From NCBI RefSeq assembly GCF_900110495.1, contig NZ_FODX01000004.1, forward strand, positions 124,001 through 188,000: a DNA stretch of 64,000 nucleotides, in the 5' to 3' direction. The DNA comes from Nitrosovibrio sp. Nv6 (GTDB taxonomy: Bacteria > Pseudomonadota > Gammaproteobacteria > Burkholderiales > Nitrosomonadaceae). The translations under genes were made by a program, and so were the position numbers. Positions 48,930 to 58,270 of the stretch are shown here, in pieces; position 1 is the stretch's first letter; the number at the start of each line of letters is the position of its first letter. The notes under the pieces were generated by a model. That model was not told the DNA's origin and ran no database searches. It saw only the letters and a list, made by a program, of their open reading frames with translations.

Positions 48930-49607
48930 TCATCCGCCCAGTAGGCCGTCTTCCAGATGCAGTATCCGTCCGGCCTTTCTCGCCAGATCGGGATCGTGCG
49001 TGACAATGATGAGGCTCGCGTCCATGCTGCGGTTGAGTTCGAGCATCAAATTGAATACGTCTCCCGCCGTGCGCCGGTCGAGGTTGCCGGTTGGTTCATC
49101 CGCAAGAACGCAAGCTGGCCGCGTAACCAGCGCGCGCGCGACCGCCGCCCGCTGGCGCTCGCCGCCGGAGAGTTCGCCCGGCGTATGGGTAAGGCGATGG
49201 CCCAAACCCACCTGCTTCAGTACTTCTGCCGCGCTGGCATATGCTTTCGTATTGCTCATGCGTCGAATGAGGAGCGGCATGGCAACATTTTCAAGCGCGC
49301 TGAACTCCGGCAGCAGATGATGAAACTGATAAATGAAGCCGAGCGACTTGTTACGCAGTTGGCACCTTTCCTCCTCGTGAATGGTAGCGATATCCTGTCC
49401 CATGATGCGTATCTGCCCAGCCGTGGGCGCATCCAATCCCCCCAGCAGGTGCAGCAGCGTACTTTTTCCGGAACCTGATGAGCCTACAACGGCAACGGTT
49501 TCCCCCGCTTCCACATTCAGGTCTATTCCCATCAGCACCGGCACTTCCAGCTTGCCCTGGTAATAACTCTTGCGCAGGTTCTGGCAGGAAATGATGTTTT
49601 TATTCAT
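48930..49607 (-). CDS. lolD: Lipoprotein-releasing ABC transporter ATPase LolD
   Basis: 225 residues, a single ABC domain. Walker A GSSGSGKSTLLH (about 42-53), signature LSGGERQRAAVARAL, Walker B CVLADEPTGNLD. With LolC/E it extracts outer-membrane lipoproteins from the inner membrane and hands them to LolA. The start overlaps the end of lolC by 8 bases. Confidence 0.95.
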   Translation of the reverse strand: MNKNIISCQNLRKSYYQGKLEVPVLMGIDLNVEAGETVAVVGSSGSGKSTLLHLLGGLDAPTAGQIRIMGQDIATIHEEERCQLRNKSLGFIYQFHHLLPEFSALENVAMPLLIRRMSNTKAYASAAEVLKQVGLGHRLTHTPGELSGGERQRAAVARALVTRPACVLADEPTGNLDRRTAGDVFNLMLELNRSMDASLIIVTHDPDLARKAGRILHLEDGLLGG

Positions 49608-50847
49608 ATCGCAGCGCCTCTGCGGGATTGACTCTGGACGCTCGATAACTTGGATAAAGTGTCGCCAGCAAGGTCAGCACAAACGATACCACGGCCACCG
49701 TGATCACATCCGCGAGCTGGAGGTCTGACGGAATTTCACTGATGTAATAGACCTCTCGTGAAAGGAATTGCACGCTGAACACGCGCTCGATCAGCGCTAT
49801 CACTGCCTCCACGTTGTAGGCCAGCAGTACGCCGCCTATAACGCCCAGTGTTGTTCCCAGGATGCCGATCAGCGTGCCCTGCACGATAAAGACTTTCATG
49901 ATACTGCGCGGGCTGGCGCCCAGCGTGCGCAGTATTGCAATATCCGACTGCTTGTCGGTTACGGTCATGACCAGGGTGGAAACGATATTGAATGCCGCCA
50001 CCGCGATAATGAGGGCAAGAATGAGCCCCAGCATGCGCTTCTCGATCTGGATTGCGCGGAAATAGTTGGCATGCTGGCGGCTCCAGTCGGTGATATGGAT
50101 ATCTGCCGAAATCATCGGCGCAAGCTCTCGCGCCACTTGCGGCGCCTGGAACAGATCGTGCAGCTTCAATCGCACACCCGATACCTGATCATCTCCCATT
50201 CGATACAGTTTCTGTGCGTCCGCCATGTGAATCAGCACCAGGCCGGAGTCGTACTCGAAATGTCCTGCTTCAAAGATGCCGATAATCGTGAACTGTTTGA
50301 GGCGCGGCAATATGCCTGCTGGCGTTACCTGTCCCTGAGGCGAGATCAGAACAATCTTGTCGCCGGTAAATACACCGAGCACTCGTGATAATTCCCGCCC
50401 GATGACAATGCCGAATTGACCCGGCACAAGGTCATCCAGCTTGCCGTCTATCATCATCCGCCCAAGATCGGCTACGTTGTCCTCGGTCCCCGGCAGGATG
50501 CCCCTTACCACAACGCCGCTGACGACTTGATCGAACGACACCATGCCTTGCGCGCTGACATAAGGTGCGGCAGCCTCTACCTCAGGATGTCTGAGCGCTT
50601 CCTCCGCTACCTGACGCCAGTCGGTCAGCCTGCCGTCTATGCCGCTCACCTGGATATGGGACGCCACACCGAGGATACGTGAACGGACTTCTTTCTGAAA
50701 ACCGTTCATGACCGACATGACAGTGATAAGCGCTGTCATGCCGAGCGTAATACCCAGCAGGGAAATCAGGGAAATGAAAGAGATGAAGTGATTACGGCGC
50801 TTCGCGCGGGTATAGCGCAAACCGATAAAGAGTTCGTAAGGCGACAC
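49600..50847 (-). CDS. lolC: Lipoprotein-releasing system permease LolC/LolE
   Basis: 415 residues. Four membrane helices: one near the N-terminus (SLISLLGITLGMTALITVM), a large periplasmic domain (about 50-265), then three at the C-terminus (about 270-400). The N-terminal YELFIGLRYTRAKRRNHFISF is family-typical. Only one permease gene is present, so the complex may be a homodimer, as in bacteria with a single LolF-type protein. Followed at once by lolD. Confidence 0.93.
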   Translation of the reverse strand: MSPYELFIGLRYTRAKRRNHFISFISLISLLGITLGMTALITVMSVMNGFQKEVRSRILGVASHIQVSGIDGRLTDWRQVAEEALRHPEVEAAAPYVSAQGMVSFDQVVSGVVVRGILPGTEDNVADLGRMMIDGKLDDLVPGQFGIVIGRELSRVLGVFTGDKIVLISPQGQVTPAGILPRLKQFTIIGIFEAGHFEYDSGLVLIHMADAQKLYRMGDDQVSGVRLKLHDLFQAPQVARELAPMISADIHITDWSRQHANYFRAIQIEKRMLGLILALIIAVAAFNIVSTLVMTVTDKQSDIAILRTLGASPRSIMKVFIVQGTLIGILGTTLGVIGGVLLAYNVEAVIALIERVFSVQFLSREVYYISEIPSDLQLADVITVAVVSFVLTLLATLYPSYRASRVNPAEALRYE

Positions 50848-51001
50848 GGATCAGCATACCTGGATACAAAACGGAATCCCGAAGTGTGCCACATTCCTTC
50901 TGGGCTTAATAGACAACTGAATATTGAATCGGCAGCAAATACATCTCTGTGGCAGGAAAATGCTTCTGTGATTCCGCCGGGGATTACCCTGCCTGGAAGC
51001 A

Positions 51002-53059
51002 TCAAAACTCGCCTCTCAAGCCGACCACCAGCGCCCTTCCCGGCAACGGAGCAAAATTCTTGAGAAAAGAGTTGTGCACACGCATCTCTTCATTAAGCAG
51101 ATTCTTGCCTTGCAGGAAGACTTTGATGCCATTCGATCTGGTTTCCTTGATGCGATAACTTACTTCGATATTCACCAGGGTATAACCGGGTGTGCTGGTT
51201 TCAAGCTCTGCCAGATCATTTTGACGCATCACGCGAGTCGCGCTCACGTTGGATGTCCACGGACCCGTCCTGTGATTGAATTCCAGCCCAAAGCGCAGTG
51301 GCGTGATACGGGGTACGTTGCCGCCGTTATCCAGTCTTCCGCGGACATAATCAGTGAATAGGCGCAGATCGATTTCGTCGGGCTTCAATGTAAAGATTGC
51401 TTCCGCTTCCACGCCGTAAAACCTTGCTCCGCCCTGCGCAAAATTCTGCACAAGAAATTCTCCATCAGGATCCAGCGCTCCGGTATCGTCGGCTCGATCG
51501 GCGATACCGTCCCCGTTGATGTCGGCGCTACGGACAAAAATATAATTGCCAATCCAGTTATGGAATACATTCACCTTCCATGTCACCGGACCGGTAGTCT
51601 TGCGTAGGGCGAGGTCGATGTTGCTGGTGGTCTCACTGGTCAGGTTGCTATCGCCAGTCTGAAAAGTAGCTGTTCCATGGTGGGCGCCTTTTATATACAG
51701 TTCTTCCGTAGACGGCGCCCGTTGCCCTCGTGTGCCGGACAGGCTCAGCCCATAGCCATCCATTAATTTCCACAAAAGGCCAGCGGATGCGTTATAAAGA
51801 TTGAATGTGCGTGACGGCAGGTCACTGATCGGGTCCTGCGTGGCATGCTCACCGCGCCCGCCGACTTCCAGGCGCCAGCGATCCCAGTTGTGCTCTTCGA
51901 CCAGGAATACGCCAGTGGAACGGGACTTCGTGACAGGTATCACAGCCTCTTCGCCCAAAGCGGAAAAATTCCGGTCCCGGAATTGGACTCCGAATACTCC
52001 CTTCCAGCCGCGTATTGGCGCATGCAAAAGCTCGGCGCGACTCTCTAATCCCTTATTTTTAAAGCGTGTCGCAATCTCCCCGGTTCCTTCGATTTCATTG
52101 TGCTTGTAATCGTTATAACCCATACGCACCTTAAGCTTATCAAAACCCATGATCGGCCTATCCAGCTCTCCCGACAAGTCGTAGCGCGTCTGCTTGAGAT
52201 CGACCTTCGACCCTTCCGGACTGGGTATGCCATACTCGCTTTCGAGGCGAGAGAATGATCCACCAATAAAGCCTCTCTCGCCTACGAACGATCCGCCCGC
52301 AGATAAGCCTCCGGAATCGACTGCGCTATTTTCGACGATGCCTTTTCGACTATTCGGGTCGCTCTCGTTCGCCCGTCCGGGAATGTGGTAATCACCGGTT
52401 TTTCGCCTGAAGCCACCTATACTCCAGGATGCGCGCCCAACGCTGCCGTTCGCATTGAAAGCGCCGGTGCGTTCCTCGGTCGCGGTATTTCCGCGCACTT
52501 CGAAGTCGCCTTTTACTGTTTTGAATCGTTGGTTCGGAATACGGGTATTTATGACGTTGACAACCCCGCCCGAAGCCCCGCTGCCATAGAGCAAGGTGGC
52601 CGGACCTCGCAGGATTTCGATCTGGGAAGCATTAAGCGATTCAGCGGTTACTGCATGATCCGGGCTGATCGAAGAGATATCCAGCGTGCCGATGCCATTC
52701 TCCAGCACACGGATACGAGGACCATCCAGGCCGCGGATGATCGGTCGGCCCGCACCTGGACCAAAGGAGCTCGACGCCACACCCAACTCGCGGGATAGCG
52801 TGTCGCCGAGGCTTGCTTCCCGCTTCCGGCGCAGATCGTCGCCCCGCAATACTGAAACAGGCTGAGCCATATCAAGCTCGCTGCGATCCTCAAATGGCGC
52901 GCCGGTCACTACTACAGCTGGCAGCATACTGTCCTTGACGGTATTTTGGGCTTGAACGAGTGATATGCCTAACAGGTCAAGGATTAATATGCAAATGACA
53001 AAACATGCTCCAGCGCTGCGCGAAGGCGTGCCCGGGATATTACAGCTTGGACGATTCAT
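51002..53059 (-). CDS. TonB-dependent outer membrane receptor, ZnuD-like (zinc)
   Basis: 685 residues from ATG 53059, with an AAGAAG ribosome site; the frame continues upstream but overlaps the next gene. Signal peptide (about 1-35, ending near VQAQ), plug domain (GVASSSFGPGAGRPIIRGLD, LNASQIEILRGPATLLYGSG, then GVVNVINTRIP) and a 22-strand barrel ending in an aromatic residue (VVGLRGEF). The plug resembles that of ZnuD, the zinc receptor of Neisseria. A Fur/Zur-type regulator lies two genes away, which supports zinc or another metal. Substrate is inferred, not proved. Expression is probably metal-controlled. Confidence 0.85.
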   Translation of the reverse strand: MNRPSCNIPGTPSRSAGACFVICILILDLLGISLVQAQNTVKDSMLPAVVVTGAPFEDRSELDMAQPVSVLRGDDLRRKREASLGDTLSRELGVASSSFGPGAGRPIIRGLDGPRIRVLENGIGTLDISSISPDHAVTAESLNASQIEILRGPATLLYGSGASGGVVNVINTRIPNQRFKTVKGDFEVRGNTATEERTGAFNANGSVGRASWSIGGFRRKTGDYHIPGRANESDPNSRKGIVENSAVDSGGLSAGGSFVGERGFIGGSFSRLESEYGIPSPEGSKVDLKQTRYDLSGELDRPIMGFDKLKVRMGYNDYKHNEIEGTGEIATRFKNKGLESRAELLHAPIRGWKGVFGVQFRDRNFSALGEEAVIPVTKSRSTGVFLVEEHNWDRWRLEVGGRGEHATQDPISDLPSRTFNLYNASAGLLWKLMDGYGLSLSGTRGQRAPSTEELYIKGAHHGTATFQTGDSNLTSETTSNIDLALRKTTGPVTWKVNVFHNWIGNYIFVRSADINGDGIADRADDTGALDPDGEFLVQNFAQGGARFYGVEAEAIFTLKPDEIDLRLFTDYVRGRLDNGGNVPRITPLRFGLEFNHRTGPWTSNVSATRVMRQNDLAELETSTPGYTLVNIEVSYRIKETRSNGIKVFLQGKNLLNEEMRVHNSFLKNFAPLPGRALVVGLRGEF

Positions 53060-53228
53060 GCTAACTTCTTGAAAGATGCAACTTGATGAGCGATAAGTTT
53101 CATGCAGCCCAGTTGCGCCGTGCGCCACATCGGCACAACGGGTTTTATGGATGGGCGCAACCCAAATCATCGGAAACGCCGGACAACAGGTTTCCGATGG
53201 AGGCCAACTGATTAAGAAAGCAATGGAA

Positions 53229-53573
53229 TTACGCTTGCGGGGGCCCGCGGGTGAGATAGAGAGAGGAAAAATTGAGGAGGACAAGCCCCGATTTGAAATA
53301 CGGCAGGGGCTGATGGCTTATTCGATTACGGAAGAAAATCGCCAGGACGGCGAAAATAACGCTGAAGCCTGTTAGAGCCAGGCAGTCAAGACAGATACGG
53401 TCGCTGTCGATACCCGCATCGGTATCGGTTTCGCTCTCTTCCTGCTGGCCATCGGCATGAGCCATGCCGCCGGTATCGGCTTCGCCGACGTGCGTAAGCG
53501 CATGCGCCGCCTGCAGGACCGGGACGAATGCCAACGCGGACACTAAAATCAAAAATAATATCTTACGCAACAT
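53229..53573 (-). CDS. Small exported protein with CxxC (DUF2946-like)
   Basis: 114 residues. N-terminal signal peptide (about 1-22), an acidic and His-containing stretch (HALTHVGEADTGGMAHADG), a Cys pair in RICLDCLAL, a membrane helix (about 67-82) and a tail ending in RGPPQA. Small proteins with this layout (DUF2946 and relatives) occur next to metal-uptake receptors in betaproteobacteria. It may bind or deliver a metal in the periplasm (inference). It lies between the Zur-like gene and the receptor gene, on the same strand. Confidence 0.75.
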   Translation of the reverse strand: MLRKILFLILVSALAFVPVLQAAHALTHVGEADTGGMAHADGQQEESETDTDAGIDSDRICLDCLALTGFSVIFAVLAIFFRNRISHQPLPYFKSGLVLLNFSSLYLTRGPPQA

Positions 53574-53638
53574 CGAGTAACGCTTTCACCAAAACCAAGC
53601 CTGTTGTTCTCGAATAAAATCGGTTATCTGAATTCCCA

Positions 53639-54061
53639 TTACGCGCACTCGGCACATAATCCCTTTACCGTCAGTTCGATTTCCTGAGACCGGTAACCGG
53701 CGGGCAACGGGCGATCATACTCAACCTTCATTTCATCGAGGCAAATTACCGTAGTGCACCGCATACATTCAAAATGCGCATGCTGATGCGGGTATATATG
53801 GGTATTTGCCCGAAAACGCCACGTACGGTCGTCGCTCACCACTTTATGCACAAAACATTTGTCGTTCAACCATTCAAGCACGCGGTAGAGCGTTACACGG
53901 TCCAGCCTGTGCGTTGTGTTGCGCAAGCGCTCCTCGATTTCATGGTGCGTGACAGTGCGCTGTTCCGCCAGTAGCATGGCAAGAATTTGAACTCGACTGG
54001 ATGTCACTCGTTCTCCGCGGCGGCGGATCATCTCTTCTGCCTGCTTCTGAAGATTCGACAT
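53639..54061 (-). CDS. Fur-family metal regulator, probably Zur
   Basis: 140 residues from ATG 54061 (MSNLQKQAEEMIRRRG); an open extension to 54127 is not family-like. A winged-helix DNA-binding domain (ERVTSSRVQILAML, RLDRVTLYRVLEWLNDK) is followed by a metal-binding dimer domain with HIYPHQHAHFEC, two CxxC pairs (CMRC and CAEC) and a His-rich site. Neighbours with a ZnuD-like receptor favour zinc. A palindrome covers its predicted promoter, consistent with autoregulation. Confidence 0.85.
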   Translation of the reverse strand: MSNLQKQAEEMIRRRGERVTSSRVQILAMLLAEQRTVTHHEIEERLRNTTHRLDRVTLYRVLEWLNDKCFVHKVVSDDRTWRFRANTHIYPHQHAHFECMRCTTVICLDEMKVEYDRPLPAGYRSQEIELTVKGLCAECA

Positions 54062-54080
54062 GAATATGAATGTTGGATTT

Positions 54081-54095
54081 TGCAACAAAGTTGCA
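54081..54095. promoter_or_regulatory. Palindrome, candidate Zur/Fur operator
   Basis: TGCAAC-AAA-GTTGCA, a perfect 6-3-6 inverted repeat, 20 bases upstream of the regulator ATG and next to its predicted -10. Binding by the regulator is inferred. Confidence 0.55.
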
Positions 54096-54098
54096 TCT

Positions 54099-54127
54099 AC
54101 TATATCCGGATAAACGCGCACGCGCAA
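54099..54127 (-). promoter_or_regulatory. Possible promoter of the Fur/Zur gene
   Basis: On the minus strand TTGCGC (54122-54127), 17 bases, then TATAGT (54099-54104). The start of transcription would fall inside the palindrome at 54081-54095. The -35 match is weak. Confidence 0.4.
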
Positions 54128-54208
54128 TCCCCCCTTTTTCAGTAACAGGAATGTGGGAAGTATTCAAGGATGAACTGCTGATGACTCGCCGGTCTCTACG
54201 TTTTTAAA

Positions 54209-55526
54209 ATGGCCAGATCCACGCGCACCCCTTTTCAGTTGGTCATGATGCTGGCCGGTATTTGCGTGGCTCATCGCCCAGCTTTTCCGGTCAGGTCTAT
54301 ACGGCAACCCCCGATACCTATCGTGTCAGACTCAAGATACTGGAGCCGGGAGATTCCTTACAGCTCATGCCGGGAGAGTACAAGGATGGCCTGCCGATCC
54401 ATTATCTTCATGGCACGTCCCCCGCACCGATTATGATCTCGGGACCGGACAAAGGCCCGCGTGCTATTTTTGTGGCACGGCCGGGCCATAACACGGTGAG
54501 CATCGTGAATTCGAGTTACATCGCTATCCGCAATCTGGATATCGACGGGCGTCAGCTTACGGTGGATGGCGTGAAATGCGAAGGGCACGCGGATTGGGCC
54601 CATCATATTACGCTTGATGGATTACGCGTATATGGCCACGGCAATGATCAGCAAACAGTCGCCATTTCAACCAAATGCCCGGCCTGGGGCTGGGTAATAC
54701 GCCACAATGTGATCACAGATGCCGGAACCGGCCTCTATCTCGGAGATTCGGATGGTCGCGCCCCGTTTATTAACGGATTGATTGAGCACAATCTGATCGT
54801 CGATACGCTGGGCTACAATCTGCAGATCAAGCATCAGCAACTTCGGCCGGTTCTTCCGGAAATACCGGTTGAGCCCAGCACTACGATCATTTCGGAGCCA
54901 AAACGATGCCCAGGCCCAATGTGCTGGTAGGGCACTGGCCGCTTTCCGGACCGGGGTCAGATGACATGTATCTCGTCTACGATAATTTCTTTTACCAGAA
55001 TCCGCACGAATCGTTATTCCAGGGAGAAGGGAATATCGCGCTGTACAATAACCTGTTTGTAAATCATTTCGGCGATGGGGCTCGCATTCAACCACACCAC
55101 GGCACTACACGCACGATAAGCGTGTTCTACAATACTGTCATAGCGAAGGGATCCGGCATAACTATCTTGCGCCGCTGGCAGGATCCGGTATATCAGCAAC
55201 TCGTCTCGGGTAATATCATATTCGCCCTGTCACCGTTGCGCGGCGCTTCCACGGAAAGCAATCTGACGGGTGGTTTCGACGAGGCCCGGAATCATCTTGC
55301 CCGGCCATTCGCACCTTTAGGTGAAATGAACCTGGCATCTGCGGGCATCAAGGTGCGAAAACATGCCGGAAACAGCGCGCGCTTTGCTATTTACCCGGAC
55401 GCCGGCATGGACTTCGACGGCGGGGGTTTGATTGGCGCAGACAGGATAGGCGCTTATTCGCTTGATAAAGACCAGCCCCGCTGGCTGCCGGCGCTGGAGA
55501 TCAAGCCAGCGCCTCCTGCGCGATAA
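54209..55526 (+). pseudogene. Right-handed parallel beta-helix protein, two frameshifts
   Basis: Three overlapping frames read as one protein of about 430 residues. Frame 1 (from ATG 54209) gives a signal peptide (LVMMLAGICVA). Frame 2 (about 54262-54930) gives SFSGQVYTATPDTYRVRL, then repeated beta-helix coils (YIAIRNLDIDGRQL, WVIRHNVITDAGTGLYLGD) up to VEPSTTII. Frame 3 (to 55526) resumes at RPNVLVGHWPLSGPGSDDM and continues with NIALYNNLFVNHFGDG. The shifts lie near 54275 and 54890. Family members are exported polysaccharide-binding or -cleaving proteins, common in exopolysaccharide loci. It is broken unless these are sequencing errors. Other reading: two shorter genes. Confidence 0.7.
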
Positions 55527-55544
55527 GAAGCATCTCTGCTTTCT

Positions 55545-55871
55545 TCAACCTGAATCCGGTAGTTGGACGGAGTGGAGTGTGCGGTTTTTGGGTGCAGGGC
55601 AAGGCGCGATGGTGCGGAATGGCGCGACCCCGGAGCGGGATGCGGGCGCTATGAAACGCGGTCGCGGCATCCGCTTCGCGGGGCTCCTGCATGCTACGCT
55701 CCGGGACGCCCCATTCCAAGGAGTTGCAACGCAGCCATGTGCCGCAAAAACTGCTCAAGCCGCACCGCAGCGAACTCACCAAAAAGATGAAGGCCAGGCG
55801 ATACAAAAAGTCATTGTGGATCATAACGCCAAACTGAAAAATAAGCGGTCGACTGCCGGATTCAGGTTCAA
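55545..55871. mobile_element. MITE-like element, 0.33 kb with 22-bp inverted ends
   Basis: The left end TTCAACCTGAATCCGG (continuing TAGTTG) and the right end, read inverted, TTGAACCTGAATCCGG (continuing CAGTCG) match at 19 of 22 bases. The inside is GC-rich on the left, has no intact gene, and fills the space between the beta-helix and VanZ genes. No target-site duplication is obvious. A degraded insertion sequence is another possibility. Confidence 0.6.
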
Positions 55872-55888
55872 CAGAAGACATTCATAAA

Positions 55889-58021
55889 ATGAGAATTCTC
55901 GCGGTTATCTTATTACTGATTGCTTATGGGTCGTTGTATCCTGGCGACTTTTCCGCGCCACCGGAAGGCGCCGTAAAAACATTCCTCACCGATTTCCGCT
56001 GGTTCACCTCGCGGGGGGATGTGCTAGGTAATATCGCGCTGTTTTTTCCTCTTGGAATGGCGTCTATTATATTTTCGCCGGACAGACTCGATAGCCGGGG
56101 TCGTATTGCCGGATATCTTCTTCTGGCGCTTGTGTACGCGTTTGCCCTTCAGTTAGCGCAGGTTTGGCTGCCCTCCCGTTCTGCCGCGCTGGCGGATGTG
56201 GTCTGGAATATGACGGGCATGATCTCGGGGATGGCGGCGGCAGGTCTTGTCGCAAAGCGTTCCCCGGGAAACGTGCAATTGTTCAATTACGCTTCGCTGA
56301 TACCGCTATCAGTATTGATGTTATGGCTGCTCACCGAGCTATTGCCGCTGGTGCCGTCTCTGGATTTGCAAAAATTCAAGGATGCGCTGAAGCCGCTCCT
56401 CCTCGAGCTCCGCTTTTCCCTCCCGGAAACGATCATGCATGCGGCCGGGGTCTTTGTCGCTGGCTGCGCTTTCGTGGCGCTGGGGCGCCAACCAGCTTCA
56501 TGGTTGGGGGCCGCCCTATTGCTGGTTATGGCGGGGAAACTCGCTGTCGTGAATCTGGCATTGGATGCATCGGTCGTGATAGGGATGCTGGCGGGTTATG
56601 CGGGTTGCCTGTTGGTGCCGCGCCTCGGCAGCTCAAAGATGATCTTTGAAGCAGCCTTCCTGCTACTGTTTGCAGCCTGGACCATTACCGGGGTAACGCC
56701 TTTCTCTCCCGCACCGGGTGGAACCTTTAATGGCGTTCCTTTTGCCACTATGCTTCAGGGATCCGTGGAAACCGCTGCGCGGGGATTGGCCCGGTCCTTG
56801 TTTGTTTATACGGCTCTGCTGTGGCTTGGGCAAAAAGCGGGGCTTGGTATCAGAAAAACGGTAGGTGGACTCGTCATATTGACCTGCTTGATCGAGCTGT
56901 TACAGATGGGCTTGCTGGGCCGCACTGCAGACGTGACAGAGCCGATCTTGTTACTGCTGATTGGCTGGGTGTTTCCCGAAATGCAAAGCCAGGAGGCGCG
57001 CTCCGGACGCAAAAACAGTACGCAAGTGCTGGCAACAGAGCCGTTCCCTGTCAGTGCGGTCCGAACAGAAATAAGCGCGGAAATGAGTGGAATGCGTATG
57101 CTTGGTCTGGTAGCGGCGGGGATTGCGATAACGGTGGCAATTGCGTGGTTAATCACGAAGTCGGCTTTAACCCCCTATAATGTTCGAGAACTGGTGTATG
57201 AAGGCCACCCCTTCAGATCGCTCCTATTGCTTGCAACACTGCTGTATTGGGCGATTGGTTTTCCGGTACTGATTTCACAATGGCTGGCGCGGGGTGAGTT
57301 GTATCTGCTCAGCTTGCCGCCCCTGGTATTGCTGCATGGCTTGATTGCATGGATACTGTTGTGGTCAGCTGTACCAACCGAGAGTCTTCACGATGTGGTC
57401 GGATCACCTGTTCTTGGATGGCCGTGGGAATGGGAATTGCTCGGCCGTTTCGTAGCATTGTTCAGCGTCTGGAGCGTAGCGGCGGTAGGAGGAAGCGTTA
57501 TCGCAGGGTGGCGGTTTCTTCCCAATCCCAAAATTGCCCTACTGGGCTGGGCAGCTGCCGCCTGCCTGATTATGCCACTTTCGTATTATGTCGTCGTTCG
57601 TGAGGCATCCACTGATAATCTGGTCGAGCTTATGGCCGGCAATGGCAGCATAGGCTCGTTCTTGCTGATCAGCCTGGCTGTCACGTTGATCACTTTTGGC
57701 GGAGCCAAAGCGGCGCTTGCATCCGTTCCCGGCGCGGCACAAAGGTTGAGGGCAGCGGCGTGGATGCTTTTGTCAGGAATTCTGGCCTACCTGACGCTTT
57801 ATTTTGGCCTGGAACAGGTAATCGTCAAGTATGGGCAGGTTTTTTCCGCAATGCAGTTTTTGCTGAGCAGCGATCGTGCGCATTTGGCCGGACCGAATGA
57901 GTTGATAATTCGGTACACCACACTATACGGTTTTGTCATGATGGCAACCACAATGGTGCAATATCCCCTATGGCGTTGGGTCATGTCATCCCCGGAGATA
58001 TCATCTGCGACCAAAAAATGA
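55889..58021 (+). CDS. VanZ-domain polytopic membrane protein
   Basis: 710 residues with some 17 hydrophobic segments. The N-terminal ~115 residues are a VanZ-like domain (YGSLYPGDF; DVLGNIALFFPLGM; LAQVWLPSRSAALADVVWNM). A second VanZ-like stretch follows (about 310-370: LIELLQMGLLGRTADVTEP). The C-terminal half is further membrane helices without a named domain. VanZ proteins are often near exopolysaccharide genes, and their function is not settled. The start lies right after the MITE-like element, so its promoter may lie in that element. Confidence 0.85.
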   Translation: MRILAVILLLIAYGSLYPGDFSAPPEGAVKTFLTDFRWFTSRGDVLGNIALFFPLGMASIIFSPDRLDSRGRIAGYLLLALVYAFALQLAQVWLPSRSAALADVVWNMTGMISGMAAAGLVAKRSPGNVQLFNYASLIPLSVLMLWLLTELLPLVPSLDLQKFKDALKPLLLELRFSLPETIMHAAGVFVAGCAFVALGRQPASWLGAALLLVMAGKLAVVNLALDASVVIGMLAGYAGCLLVPRLGSSKMIFEAAFLLLFAAWTITGVTPFSPAPGGTFNGVPFATMLQGSVETAARGLARSLFVYTALLWLGQKAGLGIRKTVGGLVILTCLIELLQMGLLGRTADVTEPILLLLIGWVFPEMQSQEARSGRKNSTQVLATEPFPVSAVRTEISAEMSGMRMLGLVAAGIAITVAIAWLITKSALTPYNVRELVYEGHPFRSLLLLATLLYWAIGFPVLISQWLARGELYLLSLPPLVLLHGLIAWILLWSAVPTESLHDVVGSPVLGWPWEWELLGRFVALFSVWSVAAVGGSVIAGWRFLPNPKIALLGWAAAACLIMPLSYYVVVREASTDNLVELMAGNGSIGSFLLISLAVTLITFGGAKAALASVPGAAQRLRAAAWMLLSGILAYLTLYFGLEQVIVKYGQVFSAMQFLLSSDRAHLAGPNELIIRYTTLYGFVMMATTMVQYPLWRWVMSSPEISSATKK

Positions 58022-58180
58022 GTGCTGAAAGTTTCAGCTATGACAGCTTTCGTTCTATGAATATTATTCATTCAACGAACACTTCGGTTCTGACCCGCGG
58101 ATCATTCATCATATCAGCGCATAACGGAGCGAACACTCTGGCTTGCATTACCGGAAAGTAAAGCAATCAATAAAACTCGG

Positions 58181-58212
58181 CGCATCATATGCGTAACAGA
58201 GCACCGGTGCTC
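58181..58212. other. Two adjacent small palindromes
   Basis: CGCAT-CAT-ATGCG (58181-58193) and GAGCACCGGTGCTC (58199-58212, perfect). They lie between two convergent genes. Role unknown. Confidence 0.35.
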
Positions 58213-58270
58213 CAACCAGCAGAGCGGCAACATGGTTGAGGCATATCTGATGATCCTTCCAGGTTGGCCA

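Noticed and set aside
55462..55887. Plus- and minus-strand open frames within the MITE-like element
   Set aside because: They arise from GC-rich sequence in the element, and cross its inverted ends without a domain.
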